This document shows positions 23,928 through 32,081 of a stretch of 35,169 nt of DNA, in pieces (within the stretch, counting starts at the first letter, position 1; every line of letters starts with the position of its first letter). This DNA is from Actinomycetes bacterium (GTDB taxonomy: Bacteria > Actinomycetota > Actinomycetes > Mycobacteriales > Mycobacteriaceae), in contig JAEWRC010000173.1 in NCBI GenBank assembly GCA_023460175.1, positions 1-35,169 of the forward strand, written 5' to 3'. The position numbers and the translations under genes were made by a program. The notes below the pieces were generated by a model. It had not been told where the DNA came from. It made no database searches and saw only the letters and a program-made list of their open reading frames with translations.

Positions 23928-24688
23928 GCACCGCAGCGCAGTTCCGGGTCGACGCCCACGACGTGTGGAAGGCGTTCGGCGACAACGAGGTCCTCAAGGG
24001 TGTGTCGTTCACGGTGGCCCAGGGGTCGGTGACGACGATCATCGGCCCGTCCGGCTCGGGCAAGACGACGCTGCTGCGCGCGCTCAACGCGCTCGACCGG
24101 CCCGACCGCGGCCGGATCAAGGTCGGCGACGTCGAACTGGACTTCGCCGACCGGACCTCCGCCGACCAGTTGCGTCGCTACCGCGCGCAGAGCGGCATGG
24201 TGTTCCAGTCGCACAACCTGTTCCCGCACAAGACCGTGCTGGAGAACGTCACCGAGGGCCCGCTGATCGTGCAGAAGCGGCCGCGCGCCGAGGTCGAGGA
24301 GGAGGCCGCCGAACTGCTGCGCCAGGTCGGGCTGGCCGACAAGCGCGATCAGTACCCCTATCAACTATCCGGCGGTCAGCAGCAACGAGTGGGCATCGCG
24401 CGGGCGTTGGCGCTGCGCCCCAAGGTGGTGCTGTTCGACGAGCCGACCTCGGCGTTGGACCCCGAACTCGTCGGCGAGGTGCTGTCGGTGATCAAGGACC
24501 TCGCGGTGCAGGGCTGGACCCTGGTGGTGGTGACCCACGAGATCCAGTTCGCGCGGCAGGTCTCCGATCAGGTGCTGTTCACCGACCGGGGCGTGATCCT
24601 GGAACAGGGCTCGCCGGCGGAGGTGATCGGGAACCCGAAGGAGGAGCGGACCCGGCAGTTCCTGGAGCGAATCCTCAACCCGCTGTAG
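23924..24688 (+). CDS. Amino-acid-type ABC transporter ATPase
   Basis: 254 residues. Walker A GPSGSGKTT (41-49), Q-loop Q96, signature LSGGQQQR (149-156), Walker B VVLFDEP (169-175), switch H206. It matches GlnQ/HisP-type ATPases. The GTG overlaps the permease TGA (GTGA). It powers the fused receptor-permease upstream. The gene ends 11 bp from the convergent P450 gene with no obvious terminator between. Confidence 0.94.
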   Translation: MSTAAQFRVDAHDVWKAFGDNEVLKGVSFTVAQGSVTTIIGPSGSGKTTLLRALNALDRPDRGRIKVGDVELDFADRTSADQLRRYRAQSGMVFQSHNLFPHKTVLENVTEGPLIVQKRPRAEVEEEAAELLRQVGLADKRDQYPYQLSGGQQQRVGIARALALRPKVVLFDEPTSALDPELVGEVLSVIKDLAVQGWTLVVVTHEIQFARQVSDQVLFTDRGVILEQGSPAEVIGNPKEERTRQFLERILNPL

Positions 24689-24699
24689 GGGTTGGCAGG

Positions 24700-25923
24700 T
24701 CAGAGCGTCAGCGGGAGCGATGCCATGCCCCGCAGGGTCACGTTCGGCTTGTAGACCGGTTCGCCGGTCAGCCGCGCGTGCGGAAAGCGAGAGGTCAACG
24801 CGGACAACGCGATCGTGGCCTCCAGCCGCGCCAGCGGGGCGCCCAGGCAGAAGTGCGGGCCCAGCCCGAACGCTAGGTGCCGGATGGCGCCGCGGTCCGG
24901 GTCGAACGTGTCGGGATCGTCGTACATCTGCGGATCCCGCTGGGCCGAGGCCATCATCACCATCATCGAATCCCCCGCCGGGATGGTGATCCCGTCGATG
25001 GTCATCTCGGCGGTGGCGACCCGGCTGGACAGTTGCACCGGCGGGTCGAAGCGCAGCGTCTCCTCGACGATCGCCGACGCGCGGCCGGCGTCGGCGGCCA
25101 GCGCCGCCCAGTGCCGGGGCTCGCGCAGCATGGCCAGGATCGCGTTGGCAATCAGGTTCACCGTCGTCTCGTGCCCGGCGATCAGCAGCAGGTTGCAGGT
25201 GGCGACAATCTCGTCCTCGGTCAGCTGGTCGCCGTCCTCCTCGGCGGCGATCAACTCGGAGATCAGGTCCTCGCGCGGGTCGGCGCGGCGCTGCCCCACC
25301 AGATCCCGCAGGTAGCCGCGCAGCCACTGGCCGGCCTCGAGCCGGTCGGAGAACGTGTCGGACACCTCACCGGTGAACGTGATGAACGGGTCGAGGCCCT
25401 GCGCCAGCAGACCGGAGGCCGCGCTGAACTTGGGCTCGTCGGACAGCGGGACGCCGAGCAGCCGGCAGATCACGGCGACCGGCAGCGGATAGGCCAGCCC
25501 GGTGATCGCGTCGAATTCGGTGTCCGGCTTCAGGTTTGCCAGCAACTGGTCGACCAGCGCGACGATCTCCGGTTCGAGCGCCTTGACCACCCGGGGCGCG
25601 AAGGCCTTCTGCGCGAGCTTGCGCAGCCGGGTGTGATCCGGCGGGTCGAGGAACAGGAACCCGGGCTGGCCGAACGGTCGGGCGGGTTGGCCTTCCGCGA
25701 CGGCCTTCTGCGCGACGCTGGACTTGAGCCGGTCGTTGCCCGAGGCCGGGTGCCGGAAGATCTCGTCGCACTGCGCGTAGGTGCCGAACACCGCGAAGTT
25801 GGCCTCCGGGATCACGATGGGTCCGCGCTCCCGGATCTCGCTGTAGAGCGGATACGGATCGGCCCGGTGGGCGGGATCGAGCAGGCGGAGGAGCAGTTCC
25901 TTGGGTTCGGCGAGACCCGGCAT
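24700..25923 (-). CDS. Cytochrome P450
   Basis: 407 residues from the ATG at 25923. I-helix AGHETT, ExxR in EETLRFDP, and heme loop FGLGPHFCLG with the cysteine ligand C359. Soluble class I bacterial P450, needing separate ferredoxin and reductase, none of which is next to it. The CYP family was not assigned. Downstream of tgt on the same strand with a 35-bp gap, so it may share its transcript. Confidence 0.93.
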   Translation of the reverse strand: MPGLAEPKELLLRLLDPAHRADPYPLYSEIRERGPIVIPEANFAVFGTYAQCDEIFRHPASGNDRLKSSVAQKAVAEGQPARPFGQPGFLFLDPPDHTRLRKLAQKAFAPRVVKALEPEIVALVDQLLANLKPDTEFDAITGLAYPLPVAVICRLLGVPLSDEPKFSAASGLLAQGLDPFITFTGEVSDTFSDRLEAGQWLRGYLRDLVGQRRADPREDLISELIAAEEDGDQLTEDEIVATCNLLLIAGHETTVNLIANAILAMLREPRHWAALAADAGRASAIVEETLRFDPPVQLSSRVATAEMTIDGITIPAGDSMMVMMASAQRDPQMYDDPDTFDPDRGAIRHLAFGLGPHFCLGAPLARLEATIALSALTSRFPHARLTGEPVYKPNVTLRGMASLPLTL

Positions 25924-25958
25924 GCTCTTATTGTGCACGCGTCTAAGAACGCCGCAGG

Positions 25959-27179
25959 TCAGGAACGGTAGTAGCGGCCGAGGACGTGCTCCCGCAGGTC
26001 GTCGAAGCGCCCGTCGCCGATCGCGGCGCGGATGTCGTCGACGAGCCGGATGATGAACCGCTCGTTGTGGATGGTGCACAGCGTGGAGGCCAGCATCTCC
26101 TTGGCCTTGAACAGGTGATGGATGTAGGCGCGGGTGTAGTGCGCGCAGGTGTAGCAGTCGCATTCGGGATCCAGCGGGGTGAAGTCCCGCTTGTAGCGCG
26201 CCCCGGTGATGTTGTAGCGCCCCGTCGCCGAGTAGATGGCCGCGTTCCGCGCCACCCGCGACGGCGACACACAGTCGAACGTGTCGGCGCCGGCGGCCAC
26301 GGCCGCGAACAGGTCGTCGGGCTCGCTGATGCCGAGCAGGTGCCGCGGCTTGTCGTCGGGTAACTCGTCGGTGACCCAGCCGACGATCGTCGCCAGGTTC
26401 TGCTTCTCCAGCGCCCCGCCGATGCCGTACCCGTCGAACCCGCGACCGTCCGCGTCGCGGATCTCGACCAGGCCCCGGGCGGCCTTGCGGCGCAGATCCT
26501 CGTACTGCGCCCCCTGCACCACCCCGAACAACGCCTGATAGGGCTTGTCGGCGCGCTCGCGGGTCAGCCGCCGGTGCTCGTCGACGCAGCGCTGCGCCCA
26601 GGCGTGCGTGCGGCGCACCGACTGCTCCTGGTAGCCGCGGGTGTTGACCAGCGTGGTGAGTTCGTCGAACGCGAAGATGATGTCGGCGCCCAGCTGGTGC
26701 TGGATGCCCATCGACACCTCGGGGGTGAACCGGTGGCTGGACCCGTCGAGGTGCGAGGTGAACGTCACGCCGTCGTCGTCGACCCGGGCCAGCCGTTCCT
26801 TGCCCTCGGCGATCACGTCGTCGGCCTGCACGCGGTTGGCGTCCATCGACAACACCTTGCGGAAACCCGCGCCCAGGGAGAGCACCTGGAATCCGCCGCT
26901 GTCGGTGAACGTGGGCCCGGGCCAGTTCATGAACTTGCCCAGCCCGCCGGCCTCGTCGACCACGTCCGGCCCTGGCTGCAGGTACAGGTGGTAGGCATTG
27001 GCCAGGACCGCTTGGGCGCCAAGGGATTTCATGGTCTCGGGCAGGACCGCCTTGACGGTGGCCTTGGTGCCGACGGCGATGAAGGCCGGCGTTTCGACGT
27101 CACCGTGCGGGGTGCGGATCACCCCGGCGCGACCGCGGCCGTCCGGCAGCGTCTCACGCACCTCGAAGAGTTCGCCCAC
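25959..27179 (-). CDS. tgt: tRNA-guanine transglycosylase
   Basis: 406 residues, full length. TDSGGFQVLSL substrate loop, GGALEKQ, nucleophile Asp region TFDCVSPSRVARN, and zinc site CDCYTCAHYTRAYIHHL (C-x-C-x2-C...H). Exchanges guanine 34 of GUN-anticodon tRNAs for preQ1 or queuine. Together with gluQRS it indicates queuosine modification, although no queuosine synthesis gene is in the window. Overlaps the upstream HAD gene by 26 bp. Confidence 0.94.
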   Translation of the reverse strand: MGELFEVRETLPDGRGRAGVIRTPHGDVETPAFIAVGTKATVKAVLPETMKSLGAQAVLANAYHLYLQPGPDVVDEAGGLGKFMNWPGPTFTDSGGFQVLSLGAGFRKVLSMDANRVQADDVIAEGKERLARVDDDGVTFTSHLDGSSHRFTPEVSMGIQHQLGADIIFAFDELTTLVNTRGYQEQSVRRTHAWAQRCVDEHRRLTRERADKPYQALFGVVQGAQYEDLRRKAARGLVEIRDADGRGFDGYGIGGALEKQNLATIVGWVTDELPDDKPRHLLGISEPDDLFAAVAAGADTFDCVSPSRVARNAAIYSATGRYNITGARYKRDFTPLDPECDCYTCAHYTRAYIHHLFKAKEMLASTLCTIHNERFIIRLVDDIRAAIGDGRFDDLREHVLGRYYRS

Positions 27180-27918
27180 GCCAGGTATTCAACCCGATGC
27201 GCAACGAGCGCCGCCCCGCACCACCGACCCGCAGGATCGGCCAGCCGTGTTCGTCGGCCGCCGCGGCCAGGCCCGGCCGCGGGTTCACCGGACGCGGATT
27301 GCCCACCCGGCGCATCAGCGCCGCGTCCTCGTCACCGTCGGCGTAGAAGTAGCTGTGCTCGAGGGCCACGCCGTGGCGCGCGCTGAAATCCGTGGCGGCC
27401 GCGGCCTTGCGCGCGCCCCAGATGATGGGGGTGACGATGTCGCCGGTGAGCCGGCCGTGCGCGTCGACCTCGAAGTGGTTGCAGATCAGGTGCGGGATGG
27501 CCAGCCCCCGCGCGACGGGCCCGGCGTGGATGGTCAGCGCCGACGAACTGAGCACCACGGTGTGGCCGAGGTCCTGATGGATGCAGATCAGCCGCAGCAT
27601 CTCCGCGTGCAGCCGCGGCCGGATCTGCTCGGTGAACAGCTGCTCGCCGAGCTCCTCCAGCTCGGCCAGACCGGTCCCGCGCAGGTAGCCGGCGGCCCGC
27701 ACCAGCAGCCGGTCGAACTCCATGCGCCCCCAGCGGTAGCGCAGGGCCGCCTCCAGGATCCCGAACAGTTCGCCAATCTTGGCCTGGCGGTTCCGGATTC
27801 GGTGGCGCGCGTGCGCCGACGGGGTGAACCCGTCGATCAGGGTGCCGTCGAGATCGAAGAAGGCGCCGATGTGCGCCCCCGACGGTCCCTCGGCTACCTC
27901 AGCGATCAGATCGGTCAC
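27154..27918 (-). CDS. HAD-IB family phosphatase-like hydrolase
   Basis: 254 residues from the GTG at 27918; the longer ATG frame to 28194 runs antisense through the lipoprotein gene and is not needed. Motif I FFDLDGTLIDG (two aspartates), motif II VLSSSA, motif III/IV FYADGDEDAAL. SerB-like HAD-IB subgroup, common in mycobacteria near lipid genes. Substrate unknown. Its 3' end overlaps the tgt start, so the pair is probably one operon. Confidence 0.85.
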   Translation of the reverse strand: MTDLIAEVAEGPSGAHIGAFFDLDGTLIDGFTPSAHARHRIRNRQAKIGELFGILEAALRYRWGRMEFDRLLVRAAGYLRGTGLAELEELGEQLFTEQIRPRLHAEMLRLICIHQDLGHTVVLSSSALTIHAGPVARGLAIPHLICNHFEVDAHGRLTGDIVTPIIWGARKAAAATDFSARHGVALEHSYFYADGDEDAALMRRVGNPRPVNPRPGLAAAADEHGWPILRVGGAGRRSLRIGLNTWRGRTLRGA

Positions 27919-28003
27919 CGCACGACCCCTTCCGGATCCGGCCAGTTTAGGCGAGTCTGCCGGTCCCCCGGATTCCGCGCCGTAGACCCCGCATACTCGA
28001 ACC

Positions 28004-28525
28004 ATGAAGCCAGCTGTTCTCGCCGGCGGTTGCACCCTGGCACTCGTCCTGCTCGCCGGCTGCTCCGCGCAGGATTCCGACTCCGCCGACAGCACCGACA
28101 CCACCGGTGCCACGACGGCGACCGCGACCGAGGACTCCGCGCCGGACGCCGAGCCGACCGAGGGCCAGGCCGCCCCCGAGGGCGACCACGTCACCTTCGG
28201 GGCCTCCGACGTCGGCGAGATCTCGTCGGTGACGTGTCAGACCGACGCCGGCGTCACCACCATCACCATCGCCGCCGCCCCGGACACCACCGTGGTGCTC
28301 ACCGACGAGGAGACCCCGGCGGTCAAGTCCGTGAGCATCGGCGAGGCCGGTTCCGACGGGCCCTCGCTGGTCTTCCTCGAGGGCGTCTCCGATGCACCGG
28401 AGACCACCCGCGACGGCAACCGGTACACCGTCGTCGGCACCGGGATGGGCACCGAGTCCAGCGACGAGAGCGACCCGGCCCAGCCCGCGGAGATGCCGTT
28501 CGACATCGCGGTCAGCTGCCCCTGA
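28004..28525 (+). CDS. LpqH-family lipoprotein, copy 1
   Basis: 173 residues. Signal peptide with lipobox LLAGC (C20), then a long Asp/Ser/Thr/Ala/Glu-rich linker (about 22-60), then an LpqH-like beta domain starting HVTFGASDVGEISSVTC with a second cysteine near the C-terminal end (AVSCP). First of three tandem family members. Anchored in the envelope; mycobacterial LpqH is a TLR2 ligand and adhesin, but the role of this paralog is unknown. Confidence 0.82.
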   Translation: MKPAVLAGGCTLALVLLAGCSAQDSDSADSTDTTGATTATATEDSAPDAEPTEGQAAPEGDHVTFGASDVGEISSVTCQTDAGVTTITIAAAPDTTVVLTDEETPAVKSVSIGEAGSDGPSLVFLEGVSDAPETTRDGNRYTVVGTGMGTESSDESDPAQPAEMPFDIAVSCP

Positions 28526-28593
28526 GGGCTCACGACCGACGCGGCGGCGACGAAACCGGGGCCAGACGTGCCCGGCCCGGATACATTCCCCTG

Positions 28594-29034
28594 GTGAAGT
28601 ATTCATATCTGGTTGTCGCCGCGGTCGGCGCGACGGTGCTGGCGGGCTGTTCCTCGAACTCCGATGAGTACACGCCGCCGCCCGGGACGCTGGTGGCCGG
28701 CACCGCCGAAATCACCGTCAACGACACCGACCTCGGCGAGTTCGACTCGGTGTCGTGCTCGCCCGCCGGGCCGCTGACCACCATCACCACCGGGGACGAC
28801 ACCTCCGGCAGCACCCTGGTGATCTCCAACGCCGAGGGGTTGACCGCCGAATCGGTGTCCATCCGGGAACTCGGCGGCTTCACCGGCAGCTACAACCGCG
28901 GCCTCGGCGACGACGAGACGGAGGTGACGATGACCGGCAACACCTACACCGTGACCGGCACCGCCGACGGCTTCGACACCGACGAACCCAGCTTCCGGAC
29001 CACCGGCACCTTCACCATCAAAGTGGCCTGCTGA
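28594..29034 (+). CDS. LpqH-family lipoprotein, copy 2
   Basis: 146 residues from a GTG (VKYSYLVV). Lipobox VLAGC (C19), very short linker, then the beta domain: ITVNDTDLGEFDSVSC, GNTYTVTGTADG, and C-terminal FTIKVAC. The two conserved cysteines can pair. It starts 68 bp after copy 1, on the same strand. Confidence 0.82.
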   Translation: MKYSYLVVAAVGATVLAGCSSNSDEYTPPPGTLVAGTAEITVNDTDLGEFDSVSCSPAGPLTTITTGDDTSGSTLVISNAEGLTAESVSIRELGGFTGSYNRGLGDDETEVTMTGNTYTVTGTADGFDTDEPSFRTTGTFTIKVAC

Positions 29035-29195
29035 GCCCGGTCGGGTCACGCGGCAAACCTAACCACCGGCGTTTTCACACGACTATCGCCCGGTAGCAAA
29101 TTTTTTACCGATTTTCCGGTCGATCTCGAGGGCGCCGACCATACTTTTTGAGGGATTCGCCGATCCGGCGGGTCACGACAAAAGGGAGAACAGTG

Positions 29196-29729
29196 GTGAA
29201 GCGAGCGTTTGCAGTCGCTGTCAGCGGGGCGGCCATCCTGATCGGTGGGTTGGTCGGCTGTTCGGATGACAGTTCCAATTCTGATCGCCTGAACGAGGCC
29301 ACCGAGAGCGCCAAGAGCGCCGTCAACGAGGCCACCGAAACCGCCAAGAGTGCGGTCACCTCCGCCACCGACGCCGCCAAGGAAGCCATGAACGGCCCCA
29401 GCGTCAGCATCGACGGCGAAGACCAGAACATCGAGGGCGACGTGACGTGCGCCGCGATGGGCGGCAACGTCCAGATCGCCATCGGCGCCGCGGCCGGCGG
29501 CGTCGGCGCGCAGGTCAGCGAAGGCGACGACCCCGTCGTGCGCTCGGTCGGACTCGGTGACGTCGGCGGCGTCGTCCTGGGCTACACCGAAGGTGCGCCG
29601 GGCGGCGAGGCCACCGCCACCAAGGACGGCAACACCTACACCATCACCGGCACCGCCTCCGGCGCCGACATGGCCAACCCCATGGAGATGGTCACCAAAC
29701 CCTTCGAGATCAAGGTCACCTGCCCCTAG
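29196..29729 (+). CDS. lpqH: LpqH, 19 kDa lipoprotein antigen ortholog
   Basis: 177 residues from the second of two GTGs (VKRAFAVAVSG, the known LpqH start), with AAGGGAGAA 5-6 bases upstream. Lipobox LVGC (about C22). The core follows M. tuberculosis LpqH closely: VSIDGEDQNIEGDVTC, VRSVGLGDV, GNTYTITGTASGADMANPM, FEIKVTC. The linker is unusual: three 11-residue repeats (NEATESAKSAV and two variants) predicted as amphipathic helix, where M. tuberculosis has a Thr/Ser/Gly-rich O-glycosylated stretch. Convergent with the NUDIX gene, with a strong terminator between. Confidence 0.88.
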   Translation: MKRAFAVAVSGAAILIGGLVGCSDDSSNSDRLNEATESAKSAVNEATETAKSAVTSATDAAKEAMNGPSVSIDGEDQNIEGDVTCAAMGGNVQIAIGAAAGGVGAQVSEGDDPVVRSVGLGDVGGVVLGYTEGAPGGEATATKDGNTYTITGTASGADMANPMEMVTKPFEIKVTCP

Positions 29730-29757
29730 TCCCCGGTTCTCCACGGCATTTTCTTGA

Positions 29758-29797
29758 CGACGACGGCGTACCCGCGGGTGCGCCGTCGCCGTCGTTT
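29758..29797. terminator. Bidirectional hairpin terminator
   Basis: CGACGGCG (29761-29768) pairs with CGCCGTCG (29781-29788), and the inner ACCC/GGGT extends the stem to about 12-13 bp with one G-T pair. GTTT follows on the plus side. It lies between the convergent ends of lpqH and the NUDIX gene. Confidence 0.65.
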
Positions 29798-30252
29798 CAC
29801 CGACGGTCGAGCAGGCGGTCGAGAAAGGGGAGCTGCCCCTTGAGCAGCTTGACCCGCGCGGCCTCGATCGGCAGCCACGCCACCCGGTCGACCTCGGGAA
29901 ACTCCCGAAGCCGGCCCGAACCCCGGGGCCACTCCAGCTCGAAGGTGTTGCTGCGCGCCTCGGCGACGTCCAGGTCGGCGCGCACCGCGAACACCGTCAC
30001 CACCTTGCCGCCGGTCTGCTTGACCTCCCCGAGGTCCAGCCGGTCCCCGTCGGGCACCGTCAGCCCGAGTTCCTCGGCGAACTCGCGCCGCGCCGCGACC
30101 CACGGATCCTCGTCGGCCTCGTACTCGCCCTTGGGCACCGACCACGCGCCGTCGTCCTTGCGCGCCCAGAACGGCCCGCCGGGATGCGCGAGCAGTACCT
30201 CCACCCCGTCGGCGACCCGGTAGAGCAGCACCCCGGCGCTGAGCTTGGCCAT
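29797..30252 (-). CDS. NUDIX hydrolase
   Basis: 151 residues. Complete Nudix box: GEYEADE, then REFAEELGL (GX5EX7REUXEEXGU). The N-terminal SAGVLLYRV and VLLAHPGGPFW resemble small mycobacterial NUDIX enzymes acting on NTPs or dinucleoside polyphosphates; substrate not determined. ATG overlaps the TGA of the upstream WS/DGAT gene by one base (TGATG), so it is translationally coupled. Confidence 0.9.
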   Translation of the reverse strand: MAKLSAGVLLYRVADGVEVLLAHPGGPFWARKDDGAWSVPKGEYEADEDPWVAARREFAEELGLTVPDGDRLDLGEVKQTGGKVVTVFAVRADLDVAEARSNTFELEWPRGSGRLREFPEVDRVAWLPIEAARVKLLKGQLPFLDRLLDRR

Positions 30253-31619
30253 CAACCGCAGACGGCGCGCTCGAGGTCCTTCAGCGCGTCCTCGAGGTGG
30301 CCGAGCAACCGCTGCAGGTGCGGCACGCTGCGCCGGCAGCCGACGATGCCGAAGTCCAGTTGATCGCCGTTGCTCACCAGGGTGATGTTGACGGCCTGAC
30401 CGTCCATCGCGATCGACAGCGGATAGCTGCCCGTCAGCCGCGCGCCCTTCCAGTACATCGGCTGCCGCGGGCCCGGGACGTTGGAGATCACGATGTTGAA
30501 CGGCGGCGGGGTGTTGCCCACGATGCCCGGGAGCACCACCAGGCCCAGCGGCGAGAGCAGCGCGGCCGACAACGCCAGCGCCTGCAGCTTGGGCAACTCG
30601 GCGAAGACCTTCTTGTTGCCGGCCATCGAAACGCTGATGGTGGCCAACCGGACCGCCGGGTCCTCGACGTCGGTGGCCAGGTTGCACAGGACCGCGCCGA
30701 CCTGGTTGCCGCCGGCGTCCGCGTCGGCCTCCGAGCGCAGGCTGACCGGGACCATGGCGATCAGCGGCGACTCCGGCAGCGCCTGCTGCTCGATCAGATA
30801 GGCCCGCAGCGCGCCGGCACACATCGCCAGCACGACGTCGTTGACGGTCACCCCGGCCGCCTGCTTGACCCGCTTGATCCGGTCCTGCGGCCAGGACTGC
30901 GCCGCCACCCGGCGGGCCCCGCCGATCTTGCCGTTGAGGATGGTCTTGGGTGCCCCGAAGGGCAGGGTCAGCTGCTGCTCGAGCAGCGCCGCGCGCGCCA
31001 GCTTCACCGTCGACGGCGCCACCCCGGCCACCGACCCGGCGGTGTCGGCGACCGTGCGCAGCAGTTGGCCGACGGAGCCGTCGCTGCGTTTGGTTCGCCT
31101 CTTGGGCGGCAGCGCCCACGGCGCGCGCACCTCGGTGTCGTTCGGGTCGGTCGACAGGGTGCGTTCGGTGAGCTTGAGCGCCGAGACGCCGTCGATGAGC
31201 GAGTGATGGATCTTGGTGTACACCGCGAACTGCCGGTCGGGCAGGCCCTCGATGATGTTGGCCTCCCACAGCGGGCGGTGCCGGTCCAGCAGCGTGCCGT
31301 GCAGCCGAGAGGTCAGCTCGAGCAGGTCCCGGATGCGGCCCGGGCTGGGCAGCGCCGAGCGGCGCAGGTGGTAGTCGAGATCGACGTCGTCGTCATAGGT
31401 CCAGCCGAGGTTCGCGACGCCGCCGAGCAGCGTCGCGGGATGCTTGCGGAAGGTCGGCTGGAAGTCCTCGACGGTGACGAGTCCCTCGTACAGTTCCCGC
31501 ACGAAGTCCGGCCCGGCGCCCTCGGGCAGTTCGTAGAGCGAGAGCCCGCCGACGTGCATGGGGTGCTCGCGGCTCTCGCCCAGCAGGAAGATCAGGTCGG
31601 TGGGCGAAATCAGCTCCAT
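30252..31619 (-). CDS. Wax ester synthase / diacylglycerol acyltransferase (WS/DGAT, Tgs family)
   Basis: 455 residues. Start MELISPTDLIFLLGESREHPMHVGG is typical of the family; active site HHSLIDG at 138-144 (HHxxxDG); C-terminal NVPGPRQPMYWKGARL. Transfers acyl-CoA to alcohols or diacylglycerol to make wax esters or triacylglycerol at the membrane. Mycobacteria carry many paralogs, so the specific tgs number is not assigned. Followed directly by the coupled NUDIX gene. Confidence 0.93.
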   Translation of the reverse strand: MELISPTDLIFLLGESREHPMHVGGLSLYELPEGAGPDFVRELYEGLVTVEDFQPTFRKHPATLLGGVANLGWTYDDDVDLDYHLRRSALPSPGRIRDLLELTSRLHGTLLDRHRPLWEANIIEGLPDRQFAVYTKIHHSLIDGVSALKLTERTLSTDPNDTEVRAPWALPPKRRTKRSDGSVGQLLRTVADTAGSVAGVAPSTVKLARAALLEQQLTLPFGAPKTILNGKIGGARRVAAQSWPQDRIKRVKQAAGVTVNDVVLAMCAGALRAYLIEQQALPESPLIAMVPVSLRSEADADAGGNQVGAVLCNLATDVEDPAVRLATISVSMAGNKKVFAELPKLQALALSAALLSPLGLVVLPGIVGNTPPPFNIVISNVPGPRQPMYWKGARLTGSYPLSIAMDGQAVNITLVSNGDQLDFGIVGCRRSVPHLQRLLGHLEDALKDLERAVCG

Positions 31620-31660
31620 GTGCCATTACTACCCGCGCCGGGCCGGGTTCACCGGCCGAA

Positions 31661-32074
31661 TCACAGCGTTCCGAAGAACTCGAGGTGGTTGCCGTCGGGA
31701 TCGGCGACGAACAACCAGCCCATGCCGGGGACCGGCGCGAACTCGGTCAGCGGTTCGACCACTTCGTACGGGGATTCGGCGACCTTGGCCGCGACCTCCC
31801 GCAGGTTCTTCACCCCGATGGTGAAGTAGCGGATGCCGGCCTGGGCGCGCCCACCGCCCGGCGCCGCGGGGGCCGGCGGCGGGTCGTCGTAGCTGACGAG
31901 TTTCACCACCCCGGTGCCGACGCCGTAGCGGCGCTGCGAGCCGCCCGGGAACTCCACCTCACCCTGCGGCTGCAGCCCGAGGAAGCCCTCGTAGAACGCG
32001 ATCATCTCGTCCAGTCGGGTGGTCACCAGCGCGACCTCGATGCCGGGGGTCAGCAGATCCAGATTCACCGTCAT
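31661..32074 (-). CDS. VOC (glyoxalase/bleomycin resistance) family protein
   Basis: 137 residues from the ATG at 32074. One vicinal-oxygen-chelate repeat pair: IEVALVTTRLDEMIAFYEGFLGL and, C-terminal, GWLFVADPDGNHLEFFG with the E/H metal ligands. An Ala/Pro-rich insertion (PPPAPAAPGGG) sits in the middle. Could be a dioxygenase, epimerase or resistance protein; not decidable. The gap to the sulfotransferase stop upstream is 7 bp, so it may be the last gene of that operon. Confidence 0.85.
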   Translation of the reverse strand: MTVNLDLLTPGIEVALVTTRLDEMIAFYEGFLGLQPQGEVEFPGGSQRRYGVGTGVVKLVSYDDPPPAPAAPGGGRAQAGIRYFTIGVKNLREVAAKVAESPYEVVEPLTEFAPVPGMGWLFVADPDGNHLEFFGTL

Positions 32075-32081
32075 CCGATCA

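Noticed and set aside
26998..28593. 678-codon plus-strand frame ending at 29034
   Set aside because: Its first 530 codons are antisense to tgt and the HAD gene or out of frame with lipoprotein copy 1; only 28594-29034 is real.
29797..31269. 490-codon minus frame fusing NUDIX to WS/DGAT
   Set aside because: The upstream part is a shadow of the WS/DGAT gene; the two genes are separate with a one-base overlap.
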